A DNA stretch of 64,000 nucleotides, from assembly GCA_024742455.1 (NCBI GenBank), contig JANSYL010000001.1:124001-188000 (forward strand). The letters run 5' to 3'. Every line of letters starts with the position of its first letter. Positions within the stretch are counted from its first letter, which is position 1. The notes beneath the pieces were generated by a model. The model saw only the letters and a program-made list of their open reading frames with translations, had not been told where the DNA came from and made no database searches. Below are positions 47,368 to 55,185 of the stretch, piece after piece. Both the position numbers and the translations under genes were made by a program. The stretch is from Paracoccaceae bacterium (GTDB lineage Bacteria > Pseudomonadota > Alphaproteobacteria > Rhodobacterales > Rhodobacteraceae).

Positions 47368-47668
47368 CATGAGGTGTAATTCCCTGAATGACGGTTTCTC
47401 ACGGGGGCACCGCACGCGCCGCCCGTTCGCACCGCCCGGCTAAGGGCAATATGTGTCGGGTTTGAAACGGAATTGTTAAACTCCGGTAATGAATCGGAAT
47501 GCCCCTGCATGCACACCATCAAGGCCCTGTTATTGTTACGTTTTGCCGTGATCATCGGTTGAATTTCCGGGGGCCGCTGACCCCTTTGGCGCCTGGTGCA
47601 GGCGGGCAAGGGACAAATCAGGCCAGCCCGGGGGCTGGCCTGATCGATGTGCTCGAACCCTGAGCAGA
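47368..47668. other. Spacer between the two phnD genes
   Basis: 301 bp, no gene. Holds the phnD paralog-2 terminator-like hairpin (47617-47644) and an AT-richer patch (47460-47550) that could carry a promoter for the downstream phnD. Confidence 0.6.
47617..47644 (-). terminator. Terminator or attenuator after phnD paralog 2
   Basis: Thirteen-base perfect inverted repeat ATCAGGCCAGCCC / GGGCTGGCCTGAT with a 2-nt centre, 25 nt after the stop. On the minus strand it continues TTGTCCC rather than a full T run, so read-through is plausible. Confidence 0.7.
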
Positions 47669-48589
47669 TCAGCGTGCTTCGGTCTGCATGCGGCGCATTT
47701 CGACGACCGGCTCGAAGAAGGAATGGTCGACGGCGACAAAGCCCTGACCTTCGCCCGCCGTCACCGAGTAGTAGCACTCGGGGTCGCTTTCGAGCAGGTT
47801 GGCCAGGTAGTCGCTGACGATGTCCTTGGCTTCCTGCGGCAGGTCGGTGCGCACGACGATCGGGCCGTTCGGGATCTGGCTCGACTGCCAGATGATCCGC
47901 AGGTCGGCCATGTCGAGCAGGCCGTTGTCGATCATCGAGCGCAGGTTGCCGCGGGTGTAGCCCTCGGAAGGCTCGCCCACACCCGAAACCCAGGTCACAC
48001 CGGCGTCGTACTGGCCGTTCAGGACCGCGACGACGGCCTGCTCGTGACCACCGCCGAAACCGGTTTCGGCGAAGTAGCTGTCGATATCGATGCCGGCACG
48101 GGTCAGTTCGGCGCGCGGCACCAGGTAACCCGAGGTCGAGTTCGGGTCAGCAAAGGCCAGCGTGCGGCCTTCCATGTCCTCGAGCGACGTGATGTCCGAC
48201 GAGGCCAGGGTGTACATCACCGAGAAGTAGCCGGTGGCGCCGTCCGATTCCGCGGACACGAACAGCGGCTCGACCGCTTCGGGGTCCTGCAGGTAGATGC
48301 CGGCATAGCCCGATGCGCCCAGCTGGGCATAGTCGAGCTGGGCGGCCAGCAGGCCCTGCATCACGCCGGCATAGTCGGGCGCGGGGAACAGTTCGACCGG
48401 AACGCCGAGCAGTTCGGCAAGGTCTTCCTGAAGGCAGGCATTGTCACGCAGGCGGTCGGCGTCGTTTTCGCCGCCCAGAAGGCCGATGCGGAACACCGGA
48501 ACGTCTTCGCGCCAGTCCTGTGCGAAGGCGGCAGGCGCGGTCAGGGCGGTTGCGCCCAGGACCAATGCGGTAAAGGTCTGCTTGAACAT
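47669..48589 (-). CDS. phnD: Phosphonate-binding protein, paralog 2
   Basis: 306 aa from Met at 48589; the longer frame (48673) would bury the signal peptide MFKQTFTALVLGATALTAPA (cleavage near AFAQ/D). Same blocks as paralog 1: RIGLLGGENDADRLRDNACL, APDYAGVMQGLLAAQLDYAQLG, TLAFADPNSTSGYLVPR, GGHEQAVVAVLNGQYDAGVTW. The two differ mainly in the 80-110 region and at the C-terminus, which may give different ligand preference. First gene of the leftward transporter operon. Confidence 0.93.
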   Translation of the reverse strand: MFKQTFTALVLGATALTAPAAFAQDWREDVPVFRIGLLGGENDADRLRDNACLQEDLAELLGVPVELFPAPDYAGVMQGLLAAQLDYAQLGASGYAGIYLQDPEAVEPLFVSAESDGATGYFSVMYTLASSDITSLEDMEGRTLAFADPNSTSGYLVPRAELTRAGIDIDSYFAETGFGGGHEQAVVAVLNGQYDAGVTWVSGVGEPSEGYTRGNLRSMIDNGLLDMADLRIIWQSSQIPNGPIVVRTDLPQEAKDIVSDYLANLLESDPECYYSVTAGEGQGFVAVDHSFFEPVVEMRRMQTEAR

Positions 48590-48689
48590 GGTAGCGTCAC
48601 TCTGTGTTGTGTGAACGTAAGCCCGGGGGCGTGAAGCAGCGCAGCGCACCCCGTGATCCCCCAAAGCGTGCACCGGCTAAGCGCCCGGC

Positions 48690-48707
48690 GTGTCGCCTGC
48701 GTGACGG
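48690..48707 (-). promoter_or_regulatory. Candidate Pho box for the phnD-phnC-phnE operon
   Basis: On the minus strand the heptamers CCGTCAC and GCGACAC are separated by 4 nt (11-bp repeat), compared with the PhoB consensus CTGTCAT-N4-CTGTCAT; about 100 nt upstream of phnD2. Weak match in the second half-site. Confidence 0.3.
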
Positions 48708-48953
48708 TTATGCAAAGAATTCGTAACTGTGCCCGGAGCTTGGCGGGTTGCCGCCCCGAAATCCCTTCTGTGTCCGGGCATTGCGGCACGCGGCACGGCA
48801 TGCGGCGCACCGCTCACAGATCGGTGAGCTGGGCCGGTCCCGCCGCAACACCCTGTGGATAAACAACCGGGCGATGCTGCATCTTGTGGCCTTTCAACGT
48901 AAACGGGACCCCGATGACGCCAAAGGGGCGCTGCCTGTGGCGGTCTCTGCGCA

Positions 48954-48993
48954 TTGTCACCAAAGCGTAACGCATGCGGCACATGGCTGTTAC
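48954..48993 (+). promoter_or_regulatory. Candidate PhoB-box array
   Basis: Four heptamers start every 11 bp: TTGTCAC, GCGTAAC, GCGGCAC, CTGTTAC. All have G at position 3 and end in AC; the outer two match five of seven positions of CTGTCAT. It lies 56 nt upstream of the rightward PhnM-like gene. Phosphate control of phosphonate genes is established in proteobacteria; occupancy here is inferred. Confidence 0.4.
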
Positions 48994-49049
48994 ACTCCTG
49001 CGGAAAGGCCAGCGTGACCAGCCCGAAATCCCCATCCCGGAGTTTGCGA

Positions 49050-50201
49050 ATGTTCGATGCCCCTGCCGCCGAGGCCCTGACCCTGTCCAATGCCAAGATC
49101 GTCACCGCCGACGCGGTGATCGAAGGCGCGGTGCGGGTCGAACAGGGGCGGATCGCAGGGTTGGGCCGGGCCACCGACGGGCGCGACATGGGCGGGCAAT
49201 ATCTGATCCCGGGCATCGTCGACATCCATACCGACCATGTCGAACGCCATGTCCATCCCCGCCTCGGCGTGCAATGGTCCTTCCTGCCTGCGCTGATGGC
49301 CCATGACGCGGTGGTGATCTCGGGCGGCACCACCACGGTGTTCGATTCGCTGTCGGTGGGGGCCTCGATGAAACGGCCCGAACGCCGTGAAATCCTGGGG
49401 CCGCTGGTGGATGCGCTGACCGACGGGCAGCGCCGCGGCATGTTCCGGGCCGATCACCTGCTGCATCTGCGCTGCGAAATCTCTGACCCCGCCACCATCG
49501 ACCTGGTCGATGCCACCATCGATCACCCGCTGACGCGGCTGGTGTCGGTCATGGACCACACCCCGGGCGACCGCCAAAGCCCCGATGTGGAGAAATGGTT
49601 TCACCACATGATCCATGACATGGAGGTGGACGAGGCCGAGGGCCGCGTGATGATGGAGGACCTTTTCGTCCGGTCCCGAAAGATGGGCGCGAAGGTCCGT
49701 CACCATATCGTGCAATCGGCCCTGATCCGCGACCTGCCCCTGATGAGCCATGATGACCGGTCACTCGACCATGTGGCCGAGGCGGTGGGCGAAGGCATCC
49801 GGATCTCGGAATTCCCCACCACGGTCGAGGCCGCCCGTGCGGCGAAAGACGCAGGCATGGCGGTGGTCGCGGGCGCGCCCAATTACCTGCGCGGCGGGTC
49901 GCAATCGGGCAATGTCGCGGTGGCCGAGCTGCTGCGCCTCGGCCTCGTGGATATCCTCGCCTCGGACTATGTCCCGCGCAGCCCGCTCGATGCGGCCTTT
50001 GCCATCGCCGCCGACAAGGGCCAGGACCATGACCTGCCCGCCGCCCTGCGGCTGGTCACGCAGGCGCCCGCGCATCTGACCGGCCTGTCCGACCGGGGCA
50101 CGATCACCGAAGGCGCCCGCGCCGATCTGGTCGCCATCCGTCTCGAAGCGGGTCAGCCCGTCGTCACCGCCGCCTGGCGTGCAGGCCAGCAGGTTTTCTG
50201 A
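49050..50201 (+). CDS. PhnM-like amidohydrolase (second paralog)
   Basis: 383 aa from Met at 49050 (GGAG upstream); an upstream frame from 48954 runs through the candidate Pho-box array and is rejected. It shares with PhnM the metal site region VDIHTDHVERHVHPR, ISGGTTTVFDSLSVG, RCEISDP, MDHTPGDRQ, LMSHDDRSLDHV, GAPNYLRGGSQSGNV and ASDYVPRSPLDAAF. The classical motif HTDNLE is HTDHVE here. PhnM hydrolyses the ribosyl-alkylphosphonate triphosphate to the 5-phosphate. A more canonical PhnM is encoded at 51179-52363, so this copy may serve a different phosphonate nucleotide. Confidence 0.85.
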   Translation: MFDAPAAEALTLSNAKIVTADAVIEGAVRVEQGRIAGLGRATDGRDMGGQYLIPGIVDIHTDHVERHVHPRLGVQWSFLPALMAHDAVVISGGTTTVFDSLSVGASMKRPERREILGPLVDALTDGQRRGMFRADHLLHLRCEISDPATIDLVDATIDHPLTRLVSVMDHTPGDRQSPDVEKWFHHMIHDMEVDEAEGRVMMEDLFVRSRKMGAKVRHHIVQSALIRDLPLMSHDDRSLDHVAEAVGEGIRISEFPTTVEAARAAKDAGMAVVAGAPNYLRGGSQSGNVAVAELLRLGLVDILASDYVPRSPLDAAFAIAADKGQDHDLPAALRLVTQAPAHLTGLSDRGTITEGARADLVAIRLEAGQPVVTAAWRAGQQVF

Positions 50202-50221
50202 TCCCCGAAGGACATCCGCCC

Positions 50222-51055
50222 ATGACCCCGCTGAAAATCGGTGCCGCGCTCGACGTGGCCGACCTGCCTGGCTTCCGCGACTGGCTGATTGCCGAGCAGC
50301 GCGACCTGGAGATACAGGATTTCCATGCAACCGAGGTTCTGAGGGGCGATTGGGAAGGGCTGGCGGCGCAGGCCAGGACCTATCTCGACGGGTTCGAAGG
50401 ACGGCTGGGCATCCACGGCCCCTTCGTCCATGTGCCGATGAACTGCAACGATCCAGACCTGATGCCCATCGTCACCGACCGCTACCTGACCGGGCTGAAG
50501 GCCGCCATTGCCCTCGGGGCGACCCAGATGGTCGTCCATTCCCCCTTCACGATCTGGGATTACACCAATTTCGGCGACCACCCCGGCAGGGGCAATGCCC
50601 CATCGCTGAAGGATCAGATCATCGAGGCCTGCCATGACGTGATGCGTCCCGTTGTGGCCCGCGCGGCGGATGCTGGCGTGACGCTGGTGATCGAGAATTG
50701 CGATGACATCTCGCCCATGGACCGGCTCGACCTTGCGCGCAGTTTCGACAGCGACGCGGTGCGCCTGTCCATCGACACGGGACATGCGCATAATTCCTTC
50801 GGCACCCAGGGATCGGTCCCGGTGGATTACTTCATCCATGCGGCGGGGCCGTGGCTTCACCATGTGCACCTGCAGGACACCGACGGCTTCGCCGACCGGC
50901 ACTGGGCGCCCGGGGATGGAACGATCAACTGGCCGAGCGTCTTTGCCGCGCTGGCCGATATCGACGCCGACCCGCACCTGGTGCTGGAGCTGCGCGACAA
51001 GACGGATGTTCCGAAAGGCTTCGATTATCTCCGGAACCGGGGCCTGGCGATCTGA
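50222..51055 (+). CDS. TIM-barrel sugar-phosphate isomerase/epimerase-like protein
   Basis: 277 aa, AP-endonuclease 2/xylose isomerase-like barrel. Metal-site pattern: IHGPFVHVPM, VVHSPFTIWD, VTLVIENCDD (Glu ligand), RLSIDTGHAHNSFG (Asp/His), LHHVHLQDTDGFADRHW and a final VLELRDK (Glu). It begins 20 nt after the PhnM-like gene and has the same orientation, so they probably form an operon. Substrate unknown; the context suggests a sugar-phosphonate or ribose-phosphate intermediate. Confidence 0.8.
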   Translation: MTPLKIGAALDVADLPGFRDWLIAEQRDLEIQDFHATEVLRGDWEGLAAQARTYLDGFEGRLGIHGPFVHVPMNCNDPDLMPIVTDRYLTGLKAAIALGATQMVVHSPFTIWDYTNFGDHPGRGNAPSLKDQIIEACHDVMRPVVARAADAGVTLVIENCDDISPMDRLDLARSFDSDAVRLSIDTGHAHNSFGTQGSVPVDYFIHAAGPWLHHVHLQDTDGFADRHWAPGDGTINWPSVFAALADIDADPHLVLELRDKTDVPKGFDYLRNRGLAI

Positions 51056-51072
51056 CGCGCCCCGCCCCCTCT

Positions 51073-51108
51073 TTGCTTTCCAGATACCTCTGCCGGAGGC
51101 AGCGTTTT
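51073..51108. repeat. Hairpin between convergent genes
   Basis: CTGCC-GGA-GGCAG hairpin followed by CGTTTT, preceded by CTTTCCAGATACCT. It lies between convergent genes and probably terminates the rightward unit. A CTTTCCAGAAATAC segment recurs at 55081-55094, so this may be a small dispersed element. Confidence 0.45.
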
Positions 51109-51178
51109 GGTGCGCCACCGCCCTTCGGGCGACTTGAGCGCGGGGTTTGCACAACCGACCGGGGCGCCGCGTGCCGCC

Positions 51179-52363
51179 TCACGCCACCCGCGCACCCTGC
51201 ACCCAGACGCCGCGCAGGACGGGCACACCCTCGATCACCCGGAACCGGATCAGGTCCGCCCGCAGCCCCTCGGCGATCCGCCCCCGGTCGATCAGGCCCG
51301 CCGCTTTCGCAGGCGCCGCCGTTACCGTCGCCACCGCGCGGGCCATGTCACCCCAAATCCCGGCCAGTTTCACCGCCGACCCCAGCAGCGCCGCGGGCAC
51401 GTAATCGGACGACACCACATCGAGCAGCCCCGCCTCGGCCAGATCCCCGGCGGCCACATTGCCCGAATGCGACCCGCCCCGGATCAGGTTGGGGGCCCCC
51501 ATCATCACTGCGATCCCGTGCTGGTGGCAGGCGCGCGCCGCATCGCCGGTCGTCGGAAACTCGGCCAGTGTGATCCCGTAGCCCGCCGACCGCGCGACAT
51601 GGTCCACAGTCGTGTCATCATGGCTGGCGAGCGCCGCGCCCAACCGCTGCGCCGCCGCGACCGATGCCGCCTCGTGCCGGTCCCTCACCCGGTCGCCAAG
51701 CGCGATCCGTTCCCCCACATAGGCGTCGAAATCTTCCTTGCTGACGGCGTATTTGCCCCGGATATAAGCCTCGTACTGGCCGATATCGGTGAATTGCCGC
51801 TGCCCCGGTGTATGGTCCATCAGGCTGAGCAGCCCGACCCGGTCATCGGGGCCGAAACTGTCCAGTTCCTCCTCAAGCGTGTCAGAACAGATCTCGGCCC
51901 TCAGGTGGATGCGGTGGCTGATCTTCAGCGCGCCCGCCGCGTGCAGATGCAGGATTTCCGTGGCCAGCGCCCGCGCATAGGCCGGCATCCCGCCCCCCGG
52001 TCCTTCCTTGATCGACCCGATCCTGAGCGCGTCATAGACCGTGGTGATCCCGGTCGAGGCGAGTTCGGCGTCATGGGCGACGATCGCCGGACCATGGGGC
52101 CAATGCGCCGTTGGGCGCGGGCGCAGGTGACGCTCCAGATTGTCGGTGTGCAGCTCCACCAGCCCGGGCGCCACGAAATCGCCCTCGCAATCCACGGCAC
52201 CTGGCGCGACGCGGGTCCCGTCGTGAAGCCCGGTGATCTCGCCCCGCGACACTTCCACTGCCCCCTCCATCACGCCCTGCGGCAGCACGAGACGGGCGTT
52301 GGCAAGCGTCAGGCGATCGGGCAAGGAGGCGGCGTCACGGGGCATCGGGAAGGGTCCGGTCAT
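51179..52363 (-). CDS. phnM: Alpha-D-ribose 1-methylphosphonate 5-triphosphate diphosphatase
   Basis: 394 aa. Canonical PhnM blocks: GLVELHTDNLERHLRPRPTA, HDAELASTGITTVYDAL, HLRAEICSDTLEEEL, LMDHTPGQRQF, LASHDDTTVDHVARS, GAPNLIRGGSHSGNVAAGDL, SSDYVPAALLGSA. Removes pyrophosphate from the C-P lyase precursor to give the 5-phosphate form. The ATG used (52363) overlaps the divergent DUF1045 ATG; an internal Met at 52345 would leave 16 bp between the genes. Confidence 0.94.
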   Translation of the reverse strand: MTGPFPMPRDAASLPDRLTLANARLVLPQGVMEGAVEVSRGEITGLHDGTRVAPGAVDCEGDFVAPGLVELHTDNLERHLRPRPTAHWPHGPAIVAHDAELASTGITTVYDALRIGSIKEGPGGGMPAYARALATEILHLHAAGALKISHRIHLRAEICSDTLEEELDSFGPDDRVGLLSLMDHTPGQRQFTDIGQYEAYIRGKYAVSKEDFDAYVGERIALGDRVRDRHEAASVAAAQRLGAALASHDDTTVDHVARSAGYGITLAEFPTTGDAARACHQHGIAVMMGAPNLIRGGSHSGNVAAGDLAEAGLLDVVSSDYVPAALLGSAVKLAGIWGDMARAVATVTAAPAKAAGLIDRGRIAEGLRADLIRFRVIEGVPVLRGVWVQGARVA

Positions 52364-53048
52364 GAATGGGTTTCGGCGCTATGGCGTCTATGCGGTGCCC
52401 GAGGGCGATCTTTACGCAGCGGGCGCGGCCTGGCTCGGATGGGACAGCGTCAGCGGCACGCGCCTGCCCCATCCCACGGTCGCGGGCCTGCCGCAAGCCG
52501 CCGAGGAGATGACAGCCACCCCGCGCAAATACGGGTTTCACGGCACGATCAAACCACCGTTTTTCCTGGCCGGGGGCACGGACGCCGCCGCGCTTGATGC
52601 CGCGATGGCCGGGTTCTGCGCCACGCAGCCGCCCGTGCCATTGCCGCCACTTGTGGTGAAACGACTGGGCGGCTTTGTCGCCATCGTGCCCGACCGGCCC
52701 GATCCTGGTCTCGCCGCGCTGGCCGCGGCGACGGTCGAAGCGCTCGACCCCTTTCGCGCCCCGCCCTCCGATGCGGAACTGGCGCGCCGCCGCAAGGCAG
52801 TCCTCAGCGACCGGCAGGAGGCGCTGCTTTTGCAATGGGGCTATCCTTACGTGAAGGAGGAGTTCCGGTTTCACCTCACCCTCACAGGACGGTTGAGCAT
52901 GTCCGAGGCGGAAGCGGCGCAAACCGCGCTTGCCGCGCATTTCGCACCGGTGCTGGACGCGCCCGTCACATTGGACAGTCTGTGCCTGATTGGGGAGGAC
53001 GATGATGGCCGGTTCCACCTGATCCATCGTCACACCCTTTCGGGGTAA
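52362..53048 (+). CDS. DUF1045 phosphonate-metabolism protein (2H phosphoesterase-like)
   Basis: 228 aa from Met at 52362, 7 nt after GGGAAGGG; the longer frame from 52233 overlaps phnM and lacks family character. Two H-x-T motifs, YGFHGTIKPPF (about 56-66) and FRFHLTLTGRL (about 165-175), define the 2H phosphoesterase superfamily. The N-terminal MNGFRRYGVYAVPEGDLY is the usual start of DUF1045. Consistently found in alphaproteobacterial phn clusters; a role as a cyclic phosphodiesterase acting on 5-phosphoribosyl 1,2-cyclic phosphate (the PhnP step) is plausible but inferred. Its 3' end overlaps phnN by 19 bp. Confidence 0.85.
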   Translation: MNGFRRYGVYAVPEGDLYAAGAAWLGWDSVSGTRLPHPTVAGLPQAAEEMTATPRKYGFHGTIKPPFFLAGGTDAAALDAAMAGFCATQPPVPLPPLVVKRLGGFVAIVPDRPDPGLAALAAATVEALDPFRAPPSDAELARRRKAVLSDRQEALLLQWGYPYVKEEFRFHLTLTGRLSMSEAEAAQTALAAHFAPVLDAPVTLDSLCLIGEDDDGRFHLIHRHTLSG

Positions 53049-53581
53049 AGCGCCGTCAGGGCGGCGGCGATGCTGCCCTCCAATGCGCCGGAATTGTCGA
53101 TCTCGGTCACCCGCACGCCAAGGGGCATCAGGGGTGCGGCGCGGGCCAGCCGCGCGGCGATCTCGGCCGCGCTTTCGCGCCCGCGTCCGGCCAGCCGCCC
53201 GGCCAGGATCTCGGGCCGGGCGGTCACCGCCAGCACGTGAACATGGGTGGGGCCAAAGACCTCCATCGCCTGGCTCACGACACCACGCGACAGGTTGGCC
53301 AGCGCATCGCGCCCGTCGGCCAGAACCTCGTGCACCGTCGCGGGAATGCCGTAGCTGAGCCCATGGGCCTGCCAGTCCAGCGCGAACATCCCCGCCGCGC
53401 GCATCCGGGCGAACCCCGCTTCGTCGATCCCGTCAAACGCCTCTCCCCCGGCCTCGGAAGGCCGGGTGATCACCCGGCGCACGCGGGTGAGGTCGGGGCG
53501 CGCCGCCACCAGCCCCTCCATCACCGAATCCTTGCCGACGCCCGAAGGCCCGACCACCGCGATGAACCGCCCCCGGCTCAT
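53030..53581 (-). CDS. phnN: Ribose 1,5-bisphosphate phosphokinase
   Basis: 183 aa, guanylate-kinase fold: Walker A VVGPSGVGKDSVMEGL, RRVITRPSEAGGEAFDGI and LDWQAHGLSYGIP. Phosphorylates ribose 1,5-bisphosphate to PRPP, recycling the sugar after C-P cleavage. ATG overlaps the phnL stop by 4 nt. Confidence 0.93.
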   Translation of the reverse strand: MSRGRFIAVVGPSGVGKDSVMEGLVAARPDLTRVRRVITRPSEAGGEAFDGIDEAGFARMRAAGMFALDWQAHGLSYGIPATVHEVLADGRDALANLSRGVVSQAMEVFGPTHVHVLAVTARPEILAGRLAGRGRESAAEIAARLARAAPLMPLGVRVTEIDNSGALEGSIAAALTALYPERV

Positions 53582-54261
53582 GCAGCGGCCCTGGGGGTGA
53601 AGGCGCTGACATCAACCTCACGGTCGGCGACGCGATTGCGCGCCTCCAGATCGTGGAAAATGCCGACAATGGCCGCGCCCCCTGCCTTGGCTTCTTCGAT
53701 CAGGGTCAGCACGGTTTCGCGGTTCTGGGCATCGAGGCTGGCGGTCGGTTCATCGAGCAACAGCGCCGGATAAGCATGGGCAAAGCCCCGCGCGATATTG
53801 ACCCGCTGCTGTTCCCCGCCCGAGAAGGTGGTGGGCGACAGCGACCAGAGCGTTTCGGGAATGCGCAGGCGCGACAGCAGCGTCTGCGCCCGGCCGAACG
53901 CCACCTGCTCCTCCGCGCCGAGCGCCAGAAGCGGCTCGGCCACCACCTCCAGTGTCGGCACCCGGGGCACCACGCGCAGGAACTGGCTGACATAGCCAAG
54001 CGTTTCGCGGCGCAGCGCCAGGACCTCGCGCGGCTCGGCCCTGGTCAGGTCGATATCGCCGATCATGACCGACCCTGCCTGCGCCAAGTAGTTGCCGTAC
54101 AGGATGCGCATCACGGTCGACTTGCCCGCCCCGCTTTTCCCGGTCAGCGCCACGCATTCGCCGGGTGCCACCGAAAACGCCGCCCCCTCCAGCACGGGTA
54201 TGACCGCGCCGCCCTGATTGTGCAGGGTGAACTGCTTGCCAAGCCCCTGAACCTCGATCAT
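53578..54261 (-). CDS. phnL: C-P lyase ABC-type ATPase PhnL
   Basis: 227 aa. Walker A LTGKSGAGKSTVMRILYGNYL, Q-loop GYVSQFLRVVPRVP, signature TFSGGEQQRVNIARGFA, Walker B LLLDEPTASLDAQN. Not a transporter: PhnL binds the C-P lyase core complex and is required for the activation step with PhnI. Starts 32 nt after phnK. Confidence 0.95.
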   Translation of the reverse strand: MIEVQGLGKQFTLHNQGGAVIPVLEGAAFSVAPGECVALTGKSGAGKSTVMRILYGNYLAQAGSVMIGDIDLTRAEPREVLALRRETLGYVSQFLRVVPRVPTLEVVAEPLLALGAEEQVAFGRAQTLLSRLRIPETLWSLSPTTFSGGEQQRVNIARGFAHAYPALLLDEPTASLDAQNRETVLTLIEEAKAGGAAIVGIFHDLEARNRVADREVDVSAFTPRAAA

Positions 54262-54292
54262 CGCGCCTGCCCTTTCTTCTTGCCCGCAACAC

Positions 54293-55063
54293 TCAAACCT
54301 GCAGCACCGAACTGACCAGAAGCTGCGTATAGGGCGCCTGCGGGTCGTCGAGGACCTGATCGGTCAGCCCGGTCTCGATCACATGGCCGCCCTTCATCAC
54401 CATCAGCCGGTCGGCCAGCAGACGCACCACGGCCAGGTCATGGGTGACCACGATCGCCGACAGGCCCATGCGCCGCACCAGCCCGCGAATGAGGTCCAGA
54501 AGGCGCGCCTGCACGCTGACGTCGAGACCCCCGGTCGGTTCATCCATGAACACCAGGCGCGGACCCGTGACCAGGTTACGCGCGATCTGCAGCCGCTGCT
54601 GCATGCCCCCCGAAAACGCCGCCGGGCGGTCATCGATCCGGTCGCCTGAAATCTCCACCCGGTTCAGCCAGTCGGTGGCGGCCTCACGGATCTCGCCGTA
54701 ATGGCGCGCCCCCACGGCCATCAGGCGTTCACCGACATTGCCGCCTGCACTGATCCGCATCCGCAAGCCATCGCGCGGGTTCTGGTGGACGAAGGCCCAA
54801 TCGGTGCGCCCGAGCATCCGCCGCTCGGGCTCGGACATTTGCAGCACGTCGCGCGGCCCCTCGGCGCGGGTGTCGAAGATGATCTCGCCCGCATCCGGGG
54901 CCAGGTGCCCCGCCAGGCAATTGAGCAGGGTCGACTTGCCCGACCCGCTTTCGCCCACGATCCCCAACACCTCGCCGGGATAGAGCCGGAACGACACATC
55001 GGCACAGCCGATCCGCCCGCCATAGGATTTCGTCAGCGACTGCACGTCCAGAAGCGGTGTCAT
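54293..55063 (-). CDS. phnK: C-P lyase ABC-type ATPase PhnK
   Basis: 256 aa from Met at 55063 preceded by AAGGGGATGG; a long frame up to 55288 includes palindromic spacer DNA and is rejected. Walker A IVGESGSGKSTLLNCLAG, AFVHQNPRDGLRMR, signature AFSGGMQQRLQIARNL, Walker B LVFMDEPTGGLDVSVQ. PhnK docks on PhnJ in the C-P lyase core. Separated from phnJ by 148 bp containing three CTGCAG-centred palindromes. Confidence 0.95.
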   Translation of the reverse strand: MTPLLDVQSLTKSYGGRIGCADVSFRLYPGEVLGIVGESGSGKSTLLNCLAGHLAPDAGEIIFDTRAEGPRDVLQMSEPERRMLGRTDWAFVHQNPRDGLRMRISAGGNVGERLMAVGARHYGEIREAATDWLNRVEISGDRIDDRPAAFSGGMQQRLQIARNLVTGPRLVFMDEPTGGLDVSVQARLLDLIRGLVRRMGLSAIVVTHDLAVVRLLADRLMVMKGGHVIETGLTDQVLDDPQAPYTQLLVSSVLQV

Positions 55064-55139
55064 GCGCCCATCCCCTTCATCTTTCCAGAAATACGCATCC
55101 CCACACCCGCCACCCCTCGCGCGGCAAGGCTGAAGGCGC

Positions 55140-55159
55140 CGTTTTCCTGCAGGAAAACG
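55140..55159. repeat. Perfect 20-bp palindrome, copy 1
   Basis: CGTTTTCCTGCAGGAAAACG, centred on CTGCAG, in the spacer between phnJ and phnK. First of three such palindromes within 66 bp. Confidence 0.9.
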
Positions 55160-55163
55160 CATC

Positions 55164-55181
55164 GGAAAGCTGCAGTTTTCC
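55164..55181. repeat. Imperfect 18-bp palindrome, copy 2
   Basis: GGAAAGCTGCAGTTTTCC, centred on CTGCAG with one G:T mismatch next to the core. Confidence 0.85.
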
Positions 55182-55185
55182 CACC

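Larger units (their letters stand above)
48590..49049. other. Divergent regulatory region between phnD2 and phnM paralog
   Basis: 460 bp, no gene. Contains candidate PhoB half-sites for both directions: a leftward pair (48690-48707) and a rightward four-heptamer array with 11-bp periodicity (48954-48993). Confidence 0.6.
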
